From Plantactinospora alkalitolerans (GTDB lineage Bacteria > Actinomycetota > Actinomycetes > Mycobacteriales > Micromonosporaceae), in contig NZ_JADPUN010000407.1 in NCBI RefSeq assembly GCF_015690345.1, positions 1-45,329 of the forward strand: a stretch of 45,329 nucleotides of DNA. The letters run 5' to 3'. Positions 9,329 to 17,824 of the stretch are shown one piece after another. Position 1 is the first letter of the stretch. Every line of letters starts with the position of its first letter. A program made the position numbers and the translations under genes. The notes beneath the pieces are model-generated. The model had not been told where the DNA came from. It worked only from the letters and a program-made list of their open reading frames with translations, and ran no database searches.

Positions 9329-9916
9329 CTATGCACAGGAGATTTTCAGGGCCTCGCTCTTGCGCCTTGCCGTTGTGGTCGCCTCGGCATACAACTGTGC
9401 CGCCTGTCCTATCGCGAACGCGTCCTGTGGAGACCCCTCCATGAGCTTCACGAAGTCCGTCAACCGATCGAGTCGGACGCCGTACACGTCGAGCCAGTCC
9501 TTCGCCGTGTCTCTGTCGTTCGGGTCCGAGGGCAGGGGGAGGGCGCTGACCTCCTTGTGTAGGTCGGAATGCGCGGCTCTCAGATCCCGCAGAGCCGCAA
9601 GGCGTTCCGGTTGGGACTGCGAGTTGTTCGCGTCTTCGCCGCGCTTGCGTGCATCCTCCGCCCGAGGGTCTACGGCTACGCAGATCTTGTTGACGTCTGC
9701 CACCCAGTCTGTCAACGGCACCCGGCCAAGCGCCTCGTGCCGGTCCCCCGTCAGCAGGCCGAGGACCGCGCTCGCCAGCACCACCCCGGCCAGACCAGCC
9801 AGTGCCCAACGGGTCCGCACTGCCGCAGGCCGAGGGATCCAGTTCGCCAGGACGGCGCCGACCATCGCGAGTACGCCCACAATGACGAAGAGGAGTAGCC
9901 CTCTGACGGCTGTCAC
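9329..9916 (-). CDS. Two-TM membrane protein of unknown function
   Basis: The protein has about 195 residues. Two N-terminal membrane helices ([20 protein letters not shown] and [19 protein letters not shown]) are followed by a soluble, charged alpha-helical domain of about 130 residues containing [20 protein letters not shown] and a C-terminal cysteine. The GTG at 9916 is preferred because AAGG lies 9 nt upstream; an ATG at 9925 abuts the same AAGG too closely. I do not recognise the family. The neighbouring lipoprotein on the same strand suggests a shared envelope role, but that is only context. Confidence 0.72.
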   Translation of the reverse strand: MTAVRGLLLFVIVGVLAMVGAVLANWIPRPAAVRTRWALAGLAGVVLASAVLGLLTGDRHEALGRVPLTDWVADVNKICVAVDPRAEDARKRGEDANNSQSQPERLAALRDLRAAHSDLHKEVSALPLPSDPNDRDTAKDWLDVYGVRLDRLTDFVKLMEGSPQDAFAIGQAAQLYAEATTTARRKSEALKISCA

Positions 9917-10008
9917 AGAGGTCATCCTTCCATGGCGATCCGCCGATGGGTCAGCACTGAGGCTGGCACCTGCTCCTCCTGGCAGGACGCTGGCGAGGTC
10001 GGGCGCTA

Positions 10009-10283
10009 ACCGGCAGATCCGTGGCCGCCCGCGGCTGTCCTGGCCAGACCGGGCAATCCTGTCCGCCCTCGCCCGCCTACTGCCCCGCCGGATACGAACA
10101 CACCGGATCGTCACCCCAGCGACGTTGCTGAACTGGCACCGGCGGTTGGATCGACACGATCATGCTGCGACGCCTGTACGTGCTGGTGGTCATGGAGGTG
10201 GCCACACGACAGGTCCACCTACCAGGCATCACCGGGCACCCCGCCGGCCAGTGGGTGGTCCAGCAGACCCGCAACCTGCCCAG
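10009..10283 (+). pseudogene. N-terminal half of a DDE integrase-type transposase, decayed
   Basis: Two pieces in different frames belong to one transposase family. The first (10009-10160) reads [20 protein letters not shown] then [20 protein letters not shown], the typical N-terminal helical part. The second (about 10147-10278) reads [20 protein letters not shown] then [20 protein letters not shown] and NL, the front of the rve catalytic core. Roughly 100 residues between them are missing. Coding sense stops right after codon CTG at 10276-10278. The matching remainder of the core (starting [18 protein letters not shown]) lies at 41.67 kb on the opposite strand; see findings. Confidence 0.8.
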
Positions 10284-10424
10284 GCGGCGTCGTCACGCCT
10301 CGTGGCCTACCTGCCGTGCCGTCGACGGCCGATACGCCGGAGTGCGGGTGGTCCCACGGACTCGCCGAGGCCTTCGAGAAGCGCCTTGGCCGGCCCGGCC
10401 CACCCGCGTGTGCGACAGTGGTTC

Positions 10425-10823
10425 ATGCCGTTGAGCACGCATCACCTCAGAACTTCGATCGCCGTGTCTGACATACAGCGGGCGGTCGCGTTCTACGAAG
10501 GCAAACTGGGGCTACCGGCGCTGCAGTCCGGCCCCAGCGCAAGCATCGCCGACGGCAGCCGCGTCTATGGTTCTGGTGGCGTGCCGGCACTGAATGTGTA
10601 CCAGTCGGTCACTGCTGGGAAGACCCCGGCGACACTGGCGACATGGTACGTCGACGACATCGATCAGATCGTTGACGAACTTGTCTCGTCCGGTGTCGAG
10701 TTCATCCGCTACGACCAGTTCGAACACGACGCCAAGGGAATCACCGCTCGGGCCGGCGGTGGACGCATCGCATGGTTCAAGGATCCAGACGGCAATACCT
10801 TCGCCCTCGAAGCCGATGAGTGA
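10425..10823 (+). CDS. VOC (glyoxalase/bleomycin-resistance fold) family protein
   Basis: The 132-residue protein starts at ATG 10425 and fits the usual length of a single VOC domain made of two beta-alpha-beta-beta-beta modules. Module one has [20 protein letters not shown], and module two has [20 protein letters not shown] ending in [15 protein letters not shown], the conserved C-terminal strand. VOC proteins bind metals or small molecules and range from lyases and dioxygenases to drug-binding proteins; no substrate can be inferred. It stands alone after a transposase relic, and no strong ribosome binding site is seen. Confidence 0.9.
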   Translation: MPLSTHHLRTSIAVSDIQRAVAFYEGKLGLPALQSGPSASIADGSRVYGSGGVPALNVYQSVTAGKTPATLATWYVDDIDQIVDELVSSGVEFIRYDQFEHDAKGITARAGGGRIAWFKDPDGNTFALEADE

Positions 10824-10914
10824 GACGGCCGGGCCCCCGTTCTCTCCTGCTCGGCCACCCCGACGCCGAGCCCACCGCGCCGTAACCGTGGTCAGACCCT
10901 CCACCGCAGGCAGG

Positions 10915-11220
10915 TGACGGGTACCCGGTCAGCGGTCGGCGTACTCGCTCGCAGAGCAGTTGGGCGTGTAGCCATCCGGGGTAGGGGATTTTGGGTGGTT
11001 GCTGGTGGTGGGCGGGGATGAGGCGGAGGTCGTGAAGGGCTTGCAGAATGAGCCGGCCGGTGGGTCGGGGGCGGTTGTCGAGGCCGTAGAACCCGACCAT
11101 GTCGGTGGCTCAGTTGGCGTCCGCAAGGTGGTTCGGGAGTAGCCAGCGGACTCCATCTGCCAGTACGCGCGTTCGACCGTCCGTGCACTCAGCCGCGACG
11201 CCCGGGCCTGGCTCACGTAT
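10915..11220 (-). pseudogene. Unknown ORF interrupted by an in-frame TGA
   Basis: On the minus strand a protein-like sequence runs ...VRWLLPNHLADAN, then TGA at 11110-11112, then directly in the same frame ATDMVGFYGLDNRPRPTGRL followed by ILQALHDLRLIPAHHQQPPK. The smooth composition across the stop suggests a TGG-to-TGA nonsense change. No family is recognised, and the downstream end after CERVRRPLTG loses sense near 10915. It may be a mobile-element or defence remnant; that is a guess. Confidence 0.35.
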
Positions 11221-11289
11221 GGGTAGCGAGTGGATCAGGCTGGCGTCTGTCCGGATCGGTAGCTCGTGTTCCACCGTGATTGGATCGCG

Positions 11290-11326
11290 GCCGACTCGGG
11301 CGCACAAACCGTGCCCCCGAGTCGGC
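11290..11326 (-). terminator. Hairpin after the GH2 gene
   Basis: GCCGACTCGGG at 11290-11300 pairs exactly with CCCGAGTCGGC at 11316-11326, and the loop contains an inner GCAC/GTGC stem. It lies 58 bp beyond the GH2 stop codon and has no U-tract. Confidence 0.7.
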
Positions 11327-11383
11327 GCGACAATCGGCAGCCGGTTACCGGCGGCCGAACTTGACACTCACCTCTGCCACTGG

Positions 11384-14074
11384 TCAGGCGGGTACGAACT
11401 GCCACTGCTGGTTGGTCCCGCCGTTGGCGGTCCACTGCACGACCTGCGCCCCGTCGCTGGTCGAGGCGGCGTAGACGTCGGCTGCCAGTCCGCTGCTGCG
11501 GCCGACGATGGTGTAGTAGCCGTCACCGGTGGGCCGCAGGTACCACATCTGGTTGGTGCCGCCATTGGCCGACCACTGCTGCAGTTGCAGGCCCGTCGTG
11601 GTACTGCCGCCGTTGACGTCGAGCACCTTTCCGGAGGCGGCGTAGCGCAGGGTGTAGGCATCCTGCGTGGTGCTGATCGTCCAGGTGGGGGTGCCGCTCT
11701 GCTGGACCGTCTTGGCGCCGTCGGCGGTGGAGTTGCCGGCGATGGCCAAGGGCTTGCCGCTGTTGCGGTTGACGATGCGGTAGGTGCCTGGTGCGGGTCC
11801 TGTTCCGCCGCTTCCGCCGAGGGTGAAGTACTCGACCGCGTCGGTGAAGACGGTGCTGCCGGACTTCGTGGTCGACAACTGCAGGTACACGCGGTTGCCG
11901 GTGGCGGGGGCGGTGAAGGACACCGGTTGGGTGACCCGTGAGCCGAGTGGGATGGTCAGGGTGGTGCTGCCGGACGCGACGACCGCGCCGGTCGGGCTGT
12001 CGAGCCGGGCGGTCCAGGTGAAGCCCACCGAGGCGTTGGTGAGGTCGTCGTTGAACACGGTGATGTTGCGGGTCACCGTGGCGTTGCGGGCGTAGCTGGG
12101 TACCGCCTGCGGCAGCGGGAAGGTGCCGTTCGAGTCCGAATTGCCGGAGGCGGACCAGTAGGGGAGGTCGACCGCGGCCACCGGGTTGAACGCCGCCTGC
12201 ACGCGCTGGATCTGCGCGTTGCTCCACGGGTCGGGCAGGTTGTCCACTCCGTAGATCGGGTGGCCGCCCTCCTCCGGGGTGAAGTCGGTGGTCCGCACGC
12301 CCGGCACCACGCTGGCCCAGGCCGACAGCAGCGTGTACGGGCGCAGGTCGGTGGCGCCCTTGCCGCGCTTGGCAAGGGTTGCCGTGGCGAACCACTCGAA
12401 GCCCTGCTTGTTGTTGCATGCCGGCCAGATGTACTCGCCCTCGCCGTCGGGCCGCCCATTCACGGTGATCAGGCCCTCCCCGTACCTGCCGAAGCCGTCG
12501 ACGTAGTGCGGGATCACCGCGAAGTTGGCGTACGTCATCCCGGGATACAGGCTGACATTCCCGCCGACGCCCACCTCGACAATGATCGGCCGGGTGCCGT
12601 CGGCGCCGTTCATCGCCGCGTACAGGTCCTTCTCGAACTGTTCGGAATCCTGGCCGCTCTGGTTCGGCTCGTTGTTCTGACTCCAGCGGATGATCGCGGG
12701 GTGGTTGCGGTCGCGCAGGACCAGCGCACGGGCGTGGTTGATCATGTTTTCGCGCCCGACGGAGTTCTGCCACTCCTGCGAGGATTGGGAGCCGCGAATC
12801 GCGACCTCGTCGATGATCATCAGGCCCATCTCGTCGGCGACATCCAACATGTACGGGCTTCCGGGCTCCTGGTGGATGCGCACCACGTTGTAGTTCAGCC
12901 GCTGGTAGTTGTCCACCGCCTGCGGCCAGCCGCCGTTGCCGGACGACGGGGGCAGGAAGCCGGGCAGGGTGTGGTACGCGTCGCCCTTGCCGCCGTTGTT
13001 GATCCGGTCATAGTCGCCACCCTGGAGGTTGTCGCCGCGGAAGTTCACGCGCACGCCGTTGAGGTAGTAGTAGTCACCGTTCTGGGTGGCCTCCCGGAAC
13101 CCGAACCGGTACTCGGCGTCGCTCGTCCGGCCGTCGTCGGTGACGGCATGCACCGTCAGCCCGTGCAGCTGCGCCCGGTACCCCGACCGGTACGGCACGT
13201 TGGGCCACCAGTACGAGGTGCTGTCGAGGTTCCACGCGACCGGCCCGACGGTCACGGTCACGGTCGAGCGGGCCGCCACGGTGACCGTACGGCTGGGCAG
13301 TTCCGGGTAGCTGAAAGCCGTTCCGTTGTTGGACGACAGCGACCCGGTCAACGTCACCGACCGGGAACTGCCCGACGTGTTCCGCACCGTCACGTCGTAG
13401 GTCAGCGTCTTGTTCGCCACCGACGTACGCACGAATGTGTCGCTGACGTACACCGCCGGGTACACCCGCAGGAACGCGGACCCGAAGATCCCCTGGGGGA
13501 TCGCCTCGGACCACGTGGCGGCGTCGGGCACCAGGTACCGGCCGTTGGATGCCTTCAACGCGCCGCGGCCCTTCACGTTCACCGTGATCGTGTGGGTGGT
13601 GCCGGGCGCCGCGTATGCGCTGATGTCGAAGTTCGACGGGGTGAACGCCGTCGTCTGGGTGGCGACCACGCGGCCGTCGACCGACAGTGTCGCCTGGTGA
13701 TTGACGGCGCCGAACTCGATCCAGGTCGACTGCGGCTGCCCCGAGTCCGGCACGGTGATGCTGCGCGAGTACACCGCCTCGTTCACGTCGGTGAAGCCCT
13801 GCTTGTACCAGCCGCCACCGGGTACCGCGATCGAGGTCGCCCCCCGACCCGAGGGCGTGAAGCTCCACGTCCCGCTCAGGTCGACCGAGGCGATCGCGGC
13901 GTTCCCGGCCGCCACACCGTCAACACCGGCGGCCGCCACGGCCCCCATCGGGCCCGGCGCGGCCAGGGCCGACCCGTGGATCGGCAGGGCCACGCCCCCG
14001 GCGGCCACGGCTGCGGCCAGCCCTCCAGCCGCTGCCGGCAACCAGCCGCGCCGGCGGGCGTTCGAACGATGCAT
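11384..14074 (-). CDS. Secreted GH2 glycoside hydrolase with C-terminal ricin-type (CBM13) domain
   Basis: The 896-residue enzyme starts at ATG 14074 with AGGAGG 5 nt upstream. Residues 1-39 form an export signal (RRGWLPAAAGG... ALAA). The GH2 sugar-binding jelly roll starts near 65 (SVDLSGTWSF), followed by an immunoglobulin-like domain near 235-335 and a TIM barrel near 345-620. The acid/base is E469 in WSQNNEP and the likely nucleophile is E547 in GEGEYIWP; the 78-residue spacing matches the family. After a beta-sandwich segment, residues ~760-896 form a ricin-B/CBM13 lectin with QxW-like motifs (NQMWYL, NQQWQF). The enzyme probably removes beta-linked sugars (galactose, glucuronic acid or similar) from an extracellular polysaccharide; the exact substrate is not readable. 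It is divergent from a LacI regulator. Confidence 0.93.
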   Translation of the reverse strand: MHRSNARRRGWLPAAAGGLAAAVAAGGVALPIHGSALAAPGPMGAVAAAGVDGVAAGNAAIASVDLSGTWSFTPSGRGATSIAVPGGGWYKQGFTDVNEAVYSRSITVPDSGQPQSTWIEFGAVNHQATLSVDGRVVATQTTAFTPSNFDISAYAAPGTTHTITVNVKGRGALKASNGRYLVPDAATWSEAIPQGIFGSAFLRVYPAVYVSDTFVRTSVANKTLTYDVTVRNTSGSSRSVTLTGSLSSNNGTAFSYPELPSRTVTVAARSTVTVTVGPVAWNLDSTSYWWPNVPYRSGYRAQLHGLTVHAVTDDGRTSDAEYRFGFREATQNGDYYYLNGVRVNFRGDNLQGGDYDRINNGGKGDAYHTLPGFLPPSSGNGGWPQAVDNYQRLNYNVVRIHQEPGSPYMLDVADEMGLMIIDEVAIRGSQSSQEWQNSVGRENMINHARALVLRDRNHPAIIRWSQNNEPNQSGQDSEQFEKDLYAAMNGADGTRPIIVEVGVGGNVSLYPGMTYANFAVIPHYVDGFGRYGEGLITVNGRPDGEGEYIWPACNNKQGFEWFATATLAKRGKGATDLRPYTLLSAWASVVPGVRTTDFTPEEGGHPIYGVDNLPDPWSNAQIQRVQAAFNPVAAVDLPYWSASGNSDSNGTFPLPQAVPSYARNATVTRNITVFNDDLTNASVGFTWTARLDSPTGAVVASGSTTLTIPLGSRVTQPVSFTAPATGNRVYLQLSTTKSGSTVFTDAVEYFTLGGSGGTGPAPGTYRIVNRNSGKPLAIAGNSTADGAKTVQQSGTPTWTISTTQDAYTLRYAASGKVLDVNGGSTTTGLQLQQWSANGGTNQMWYLRPTGDGYYTIVGRSSGLAADVYAASTSDGAQVVQWTANGGTNQQWQFVPA

Positions 14075-14142
14075 GCCAACCTCCTGTGACTCATCCGCCA
14101 GCTCCGCAACACCGGTTCAGGGCACAGCCTCAAGGCCGATAC

Positions 14143-14156
14143 TCGAACCGTTTCGA
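14143..14156. promoter_or_regulatory. Candidate LacI-family operator upstream of GH2
   Basis: TCGAACCGTTTCGA is a near-perfect palindrome: arms TCGAA/TTCGA around a CG-centred core. It lies 69 bp upstream of the GH2 start in the intergenic region shared with a LacI gene. LacI-family operators are typically such CG-centred palindromes, so control of the GH2 gene by the adjacent LacI protein is plausible. Confidence 0.6.
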
Positions 14157-14205
14157 CAAATCTGCCGGCGTCGCCGACCACTCGGAAGGGGTGGTTACGG
14201 CCCGG

Positions 14206-14221
14206 ATACATAGATATGTAT
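14206..14221. promoter_or_regulatory. AT-rich perfect palindrome in the GH2-LacI intergenic region
   Basis: ATACATA at 14206-14212 and TATGTAT at 14215-14221 are exact reverse complements separated by GA. Such an AT-rich 16-mer is unusual in this GC-rich DNA. It may be a second regulator site or include a -10 element for either divergent gene. Confidence 0.45.
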
Positions 14222-14580
14222 TAACGGGCGTATCGAGCGTGGAGTCAAGGTTTCAAGGCGGTTACTTCCTGCTCCTGACGCCTCGCAGGCTCCAAGTGGC
14301 GGCCGATGAGTACGACCATTCCGGCGTGTTAGGCATCGCGCTCAGGCATTTCGTGTCGCCGGCCCACCGACGCGGCGCCGATCGAGCAGCGAACCGATTC
14401 GCCAGTGCGACGCCCGGCCGCGTGGCACGTCGAAGGCATGCGACAGCACTGCGATCCCCGACGAAGTCGGCGGGCGGCCCGGCCCGGCTTGTTCGGTTCG
14501 AAACTGGGGTTAGGGTGTCAGTAAGGAACGTGCTTCGCACGCGTCGCGGGCGGGTTGGCGGGCTCTTGACCGCGAGCATC

Positions 14581-14608
14581 TGATTGCGCAGACATGACAG
14601 CGCAATCA
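14581..14608. promoter_or_regulatory. Candidate autoregulatory operator of the LacI gene
   Basis: TGATTGCGC at 14581-14589 and GCGCAATCA at 14600-14608 form a perfect 9-bp inverted repeat with a 10-nt spacer, ending 31 bp before the LacI start. A TTGACC hexamer at 14566-14571 upstream could be a -35 element, which would put the palindrome over the -10 region. Its arms differ from the 14143 site, so it may bind a different protein. Confidence 0.5.
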
Positions 14609-14639
14609 TACAGGACTATGGCCGGCGTTGGGAGGTGCC

Positions 14640-15770
14640 ATGACGCGACTGGCGAGGCCGGGTGGAAGCCCTCCGACGCCGCGCAGCGTGGACGTCGCGC
14701 GGCTGGCCGGCGTCTCCCAGAAGACGGTGTCCAGGGTCCTCAACGACGAGCCGTATGTCTCGGCCGACATGCGCCGACGGGTCCTGGACGCCGCCGAGGA
14801 GCTCGGTTACCGGCGCAACCAGGCGGCCCGGGCGCTGGCCTCCGGGCGGACCCGGTCGATCGGCGTGGTGACGCTCGGCAGCGCCTTGTACGGGCCAGCG
14901 TCGCTGCTCGTGGGCATCGAGCGGGCGGTCCGCGAGGTGGGCTACACGCTGCGGGTGGCCGCCACGATCGAGGGCGACCCGGGCGGCATCGCGGGCGCCC
15001 TGGCATCGCTGCTGGACCAGGGCGTGGACGGCGTCGTCATCTCCGAGCCGATCGACGAGGGCGTCAGCCTCATCAGCGTCGACGTGCCGGTCCTGGTCCT
15101 CGGCGCGCCGCCCAACTTCGCCGCGCCGCAGGTGGTGACCGCCAGGGTCGGCGCGCGCCTGCTCGCGCGGGCCGCGACCGAGCACCTGCTGGAGTTGGGG
15201 CACGCGACCGTCCATCACGTGGCCGGCCCGCAGCGGTGGTATTCGACACGGGACCGTCTCGCCGGCTGGCGCGAGGCGCTGCGAGCCCACGGCGCGGACG
15301 AGCCGCCGGTCGTCGAGGGCGACTGGTCGGCCGCGTCCGGCTACGCGGCCGGCCGGGAACTGGCCGGCGACGGCACCGTGACCGCGGTGTTCGCCGCGAA
15401 CGACGACATGGCGATCGGTCTCATCCGCGCGCAGCTCGAGGCCGGGCGCCGGGTGCCCGAGGACATCAGCGTCGTCGGGTTCGACGACATCCCGGTCGCC
15501 GCCTACGTCACTCCCCCGCTCACCACCGTGCGGCAGCCGTTCGACGAGGTCGCCCGGCAGGGCCTCGCGCTGCTGGTACACGTCATCGAGAAGCCGGACG
15601 TCGAGCTTCCACCGGCGGCCGACCAACCGGTCGAGCTCGTCGTCCGCGCCTCGACGGCACCACCGCCGCCCCGGCCGATCCCGGGACGTGGCCGCCGAGC
15701 GATCCCCCATGCCCACGGTGGCCCGCACGGTCAGCCCGCCGGCAGCGAAGTCCCATCCACCCGGCCCTGA
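14640..15770 (+). CDS. LacI-family transcriptional regulator
   Basis: The 376-residue protein starts at ATG 14640, with GGAGG 4 nt before it. An N-terminal LacI helix-turn-helix (VDVARLAGVSQKTVSRVLND, about residues 18-37) and hinge (NQAARALASGRTRSIGVVTL) precede a periplasmic-binding-protein-like sensor (IERAVREVGY, DGVVISEPID, VFAANDDMAIG, ISVVGFDDIP). Length and domain order are those of sugar-responsive repressors. It is divergent from the secreted GH2 enzyme and was apparently followed by a sugar ABC transporter whose first gene survives only as a stub, so it likely represses a polysaccharide-use operon in response to a released sugar. Candidate operators lie in the intergenic region. 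Confidence 0.95.
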   Translation: MTRLARPGGSPPTPRSVDVARLAGVSQKTVSRVLNDEPYVSADMRRRVLDAAEELGYRRNQAARALASGRTRSIGVVTLGSALYGPASLLVGIERAVREVGYTLRVAATIEGDPGGIAGALASLLDQGVDGVVISEPIDEGVSLISVDVPVLVLGAPPNFAAPQVVTARVGARLLARAATEHLLELGHATVHHVAGPQRWYSTRDRLAGWREALRAHGADEPPVVEGDWSAASGYAAGRELAGDGTVTAVFAANDDMAIGLIRAQLEAGRRVPEDISVVGFDDIPVAAYVTPPLTTVRQPFDEVARQGLALLVHVIEKPDVELPPAADQPVELVVRASTAPPPPRPIPGRGRRAIPHAHGGPHGQPAGSEVPSTRP

Positions 15771-15941
15771 TCAGCGTCGGTCTGTCCACCTACGGCGGCA
15801 CGTCACCCGAGGCCCGCACCGGCCGTCGCTGACGAGCGGCGGTAGCACCCGCGCGGACCCGCACCTCTCTCGATACCCCCCTGTCCCCAGCACGCCGTTG
15901 CCCGGCACGCCGGTCCCTCTGCCGTTTTGACGGAGTTCACC

Positions 15942-16090
15942 ATGGCCACATCGTCCCCACAGTTCCCGGTGAGCCGCCGAACCTTGCTCGCCTCGGCTGG
16001 AGCGGTGTCGTTGAGTGCCGCGCTGGCCGCATGCGGCGGCGACGGCGACGGCAAGGGCGGCGGCACCTCCGCCACCGCCGGGCGCAGCAT
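15942..16090 (+). pseudogene. Truncated sugar ABC transporter substrate-binding lipoprotein
   Basis: From ATG 15942 the product has a Tat/lipoprotein signal (VSRRTLLASAGAVSLSAALA, lipobox LAAC) and a Gly/Asp-rich lead (GGDGDGKGGGTS), exactly the start of an actinomycete extracellular sugar-binding protein. After about 48 residues the frame changes character and soon stops, with the 3' end of an unrelated opposite-strand gene at the junction. The rest of the protein and the expected permease genes are absent. This looks like a deletion that removed the transporter from a LacI-SBP-permease-GH2 type locus. Confidence 0.75.
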
Positions 16091-16133
16091 TCGGGCGCTC
16101 CTGTGCCGAGGCCGTATTGCGTCCGGTCCCTCT

Positions 16134-16604
16134 TCAACCCGGGCGGCACTGTTCTGTCAGCGGCCGGGTCCGAGCCCTGCGGGGGCGGAACCATGACCGT
16201 GCTGTGTCGGTGCTGAGCAGGATCACATACACCGCCGGCCACGCGAACGCGCCAACAGCCGACGATGCACCCGAAGCGACCAGACGAACCACCGCGAGGG
16301 CGACCCCGACCCCGCACAGGACGAGGACCGTTCGCCGCGCCCACCGCCGGCCTCCCTGCACGGCACGTGCGAGCCCGAGGTATAGCAATCCGAGTAACAC
16401 GTACGCCCCGGACCGCAGCAGACCGCCCAAGGTGTCAGACCCGAGGCCGGTCAGCGCGGACAACACTGTCAGGGCGCCGCCGACGTAGAGCAGGATTGCA
16501 GCGGCCTGAACGGTGCCGGGAGCCGACGAGCGCTGCGGCGCGTCGGCACGAGGAGGCTGGCCCGTGGGCCCGTCTTCCTGATCCGGCCTGGACACGACTG
16601 GCAT
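16134..16604 (-). CDS. Small multi-pass membrane protein
   Basis: The 156-residue protein has a hydrophilic N-terminal tail (PDQEDGPTGQPPRADAPQRS) and about four membrane helices (VQAAAILLYVGGALTVLSAL, LLRSGAYVLLGLLYLGLARA, RTVLVLCGVGVALAVVRLVA, AVGAFAWPAVYVILLS). The C-terminal tail is basic (WFRPRRARTRP). It resembles the many actinomycete proteins with a disordered proline-rich N-terminus and a four-helix bundle, whose function is unknown. ATG 16604 lacks a clear ribosome binding site. Its 3' end lies at the breakpoint that truncated the sugar-binding protein, so the last residues may be non-native. Confidence 0.65.
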   Translation of the reverse strand: MPVVSRPDQEDGPTGQPPRADAPQRSSAPGTVQAAAILLYVGGALTVLSALTGLGSDTLGGLLRSGAYVLLGLLYLGLARAVQGGRRWARRTVLVLCGVGVALAVVRLVASGASSAVGAFAWPAVYVILLSTDTARSWFRPRRARTRPLTEQCRPG

Positions 16605-16964
16605 TAGATCAGATCAATGCTCGTCCTGGCAGCAGGTGTGGGCCTCTCGTCGGATGACCAGCCTTCCTCCCTCCCTCGAAACCTGACCACCACCACCAGC
16701 AGCCGCCGACGTCGACGCCGCTTGTCAACCGCACTCAATTCCGCAAGGCAGGATGCCCAAAATGGAGGGAGGGCGATACACGTGGTGATCGGCGTCCGGG
16801 CGCGACACCGCGCCCGGTCGGCGGCATGATCGGACGCCGCACCGAACGTACGTCGCCACGCTCTGTGACCCGTGCGCAGCCGCCGCCACGCGTGCTCTGC
16901 GGCAGATCAACGTCTTGATCTACGCGTTCAATGCCAGCCGTACCGGGCCGGAGGTATTCGAAGT
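16605..16964. other. Gap with a degenerate repeat copy
   Basis: No coding frame is convincing. At 16766-16830 lies a divergent relative of the ~93-bp dispersed repeat, matching mainly in its right end (GCCCGGTCGGCGGCATGA). It contains a hairpin with CCGGGCGCG at 16796-16804 and CGCGCCCGG at 16809-16817. Confidence 0.5.
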
Positions 16965-17684
16965 TCAAGGTGAGTCGCCCGGCGTGGCGCCGATCAGCGT
17001 GGCTAAGGCGTCTCGTCGAGCGGTGGACGGTGCCGCGATCGCGCTCCACAAAGCCGTACTCCCCGTGACGGCGACGGCGACCTTTGCGGGGCCGCTGAAT
17101 CGGTACACCGCGTCGCAACCCTGGTTCATGGCCCATCCGTGGGTGGTCGGGAGTGCTGTGAGCCGGAGTCTGAGCGTGTCGAGCGCATCGGGTGGAAGGG
17201 GATGGTCGAAGTCGGCCGACAGCACTCCCTTCCAGAGGGTCGCGTCCCAGGATGCTGTGAAGGCGTAGTCGGAGAACGTAGCGGCGTAGCGGCTTCGCGT
17301 CGTGCAGGTGTCGTCGTTTGGGTCGATCAGATACACCGGTGGGTCGCCGTGAGCTGCCGAGACCGCCACGACCCACCGACAGCAGTGCTGGGTGTCGGTC
17401 TCTAGCAGGAGGTATCCGTTGTCGAGGAGGCGACTGACCCTCGGGCTCGTGAAGTCCCGTGTCTGGGTGACCAGGGTCGAGCTGATCGAGGTCAGACGTC
17501 GATCACCGCCGAGCAGGTACCACTCGCGGACGGACTCCGGGAGTGGTCCTCCAATCCATCCTTCAAGTTCGGCAAGCTCGTCACGTGCTTCCGCCGACTC
17601 ATCGGAACCGCCGAGAATCTCATACGCCGCCTCGTTCCACCCCACTAAGCGATAACACCACACGAGCCCACCACGCCCTCGCAC
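16965..17684 (-). CDS. SUKH (SMI1/KNR4) family protein
   Basis: About 239 residues if the GTG at 17684 is used; GTG at 17663 or 17645 would shorten the N-terminus and none has a good ribosome binding site. The sequence has LEGWIGGPLPESVREWYLLG, then GYLLLETDTQHCCRWVV, DPPVYLIDPNDD and FSDYAFTASWDATLW, the order of motifs in SMI1/KNR4 (SUKH) domains. In bacteria such proteins are often immunity proteins against polymorphic toxins, but orphan copies are common in actinomycetes. No toxin gene is adjacent. A copy of the dispersed repeat lies just upstream of the start. Confidence 0.75.
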   Translation of the reverse strand: MRGRGGLVWCYRLVGWNEAAYEILGGSDESAEARDELAELEGWIGGPLPESVREWYLLGGDRRLTSISSTLVTQTRDFTSPRVSRLLDNGYLLLETDTQHCCRWVVAVSAAHGDPPVYLIDPNDDTCTTRSRYAATFSDYAFTASWDATLWKGVLSADFDHPLPPDALDTLRLRLTALPTTHGWAMNQGCDAVYRFSGPAKVAVAVTGSTALWSAIAAPSTARRDALATLIGATPGDSP

Positions 17685-17691
17685 GGTGACC

Positions 17692-17784
17692 GCTCATCGA
17701 CACGAGCGCGCGTTTGGCAGCTGGACGATGGCGTACGGAGAGTAACGGGGCGCCGGAGTCCAGCGCGACCGCTCGGCGGCAGAT
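17692..17784. repeat. Dispersed ~93-bp repeat, copy A
   Basis: It starts with CTCATCGACACGAGCG, has the central GGCGTACGGAGAGT and ends with GGCGGCAGAT. It aligns over its full length with copies B (18357) and C (20863) in the same orientation. It lies between the divergent starts of the SUKH and SRPBCC genes. Confidence 0.75.
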
Positions 17785-17824
17785 CAGATGCCCGGGATTT
17801 GCCGATGCGATGGAAGATGGACGC

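Noticed and set aside
8025-10424. Very long plus-strand open frame through 8.0-10.4 kb, opposite the lipoprotein and membrane-protein genes
   Set aside because: Its sequence lacks any domain until the transposase relic and the VOC gene; it is the GC-rich antisense frame of two convincing minus-strand genes.
12260-14089. Long plus-strand open frame antisense to the GH2 gene
   Set aside because: It has no ribosome binding site or domain, and its composition is that expected from the complement of a high-GC3 gene.
14616-15728. Minus-strand frame antisense to LacI
   Set aside because: A shadow of a clear LacI gene, without motifs.
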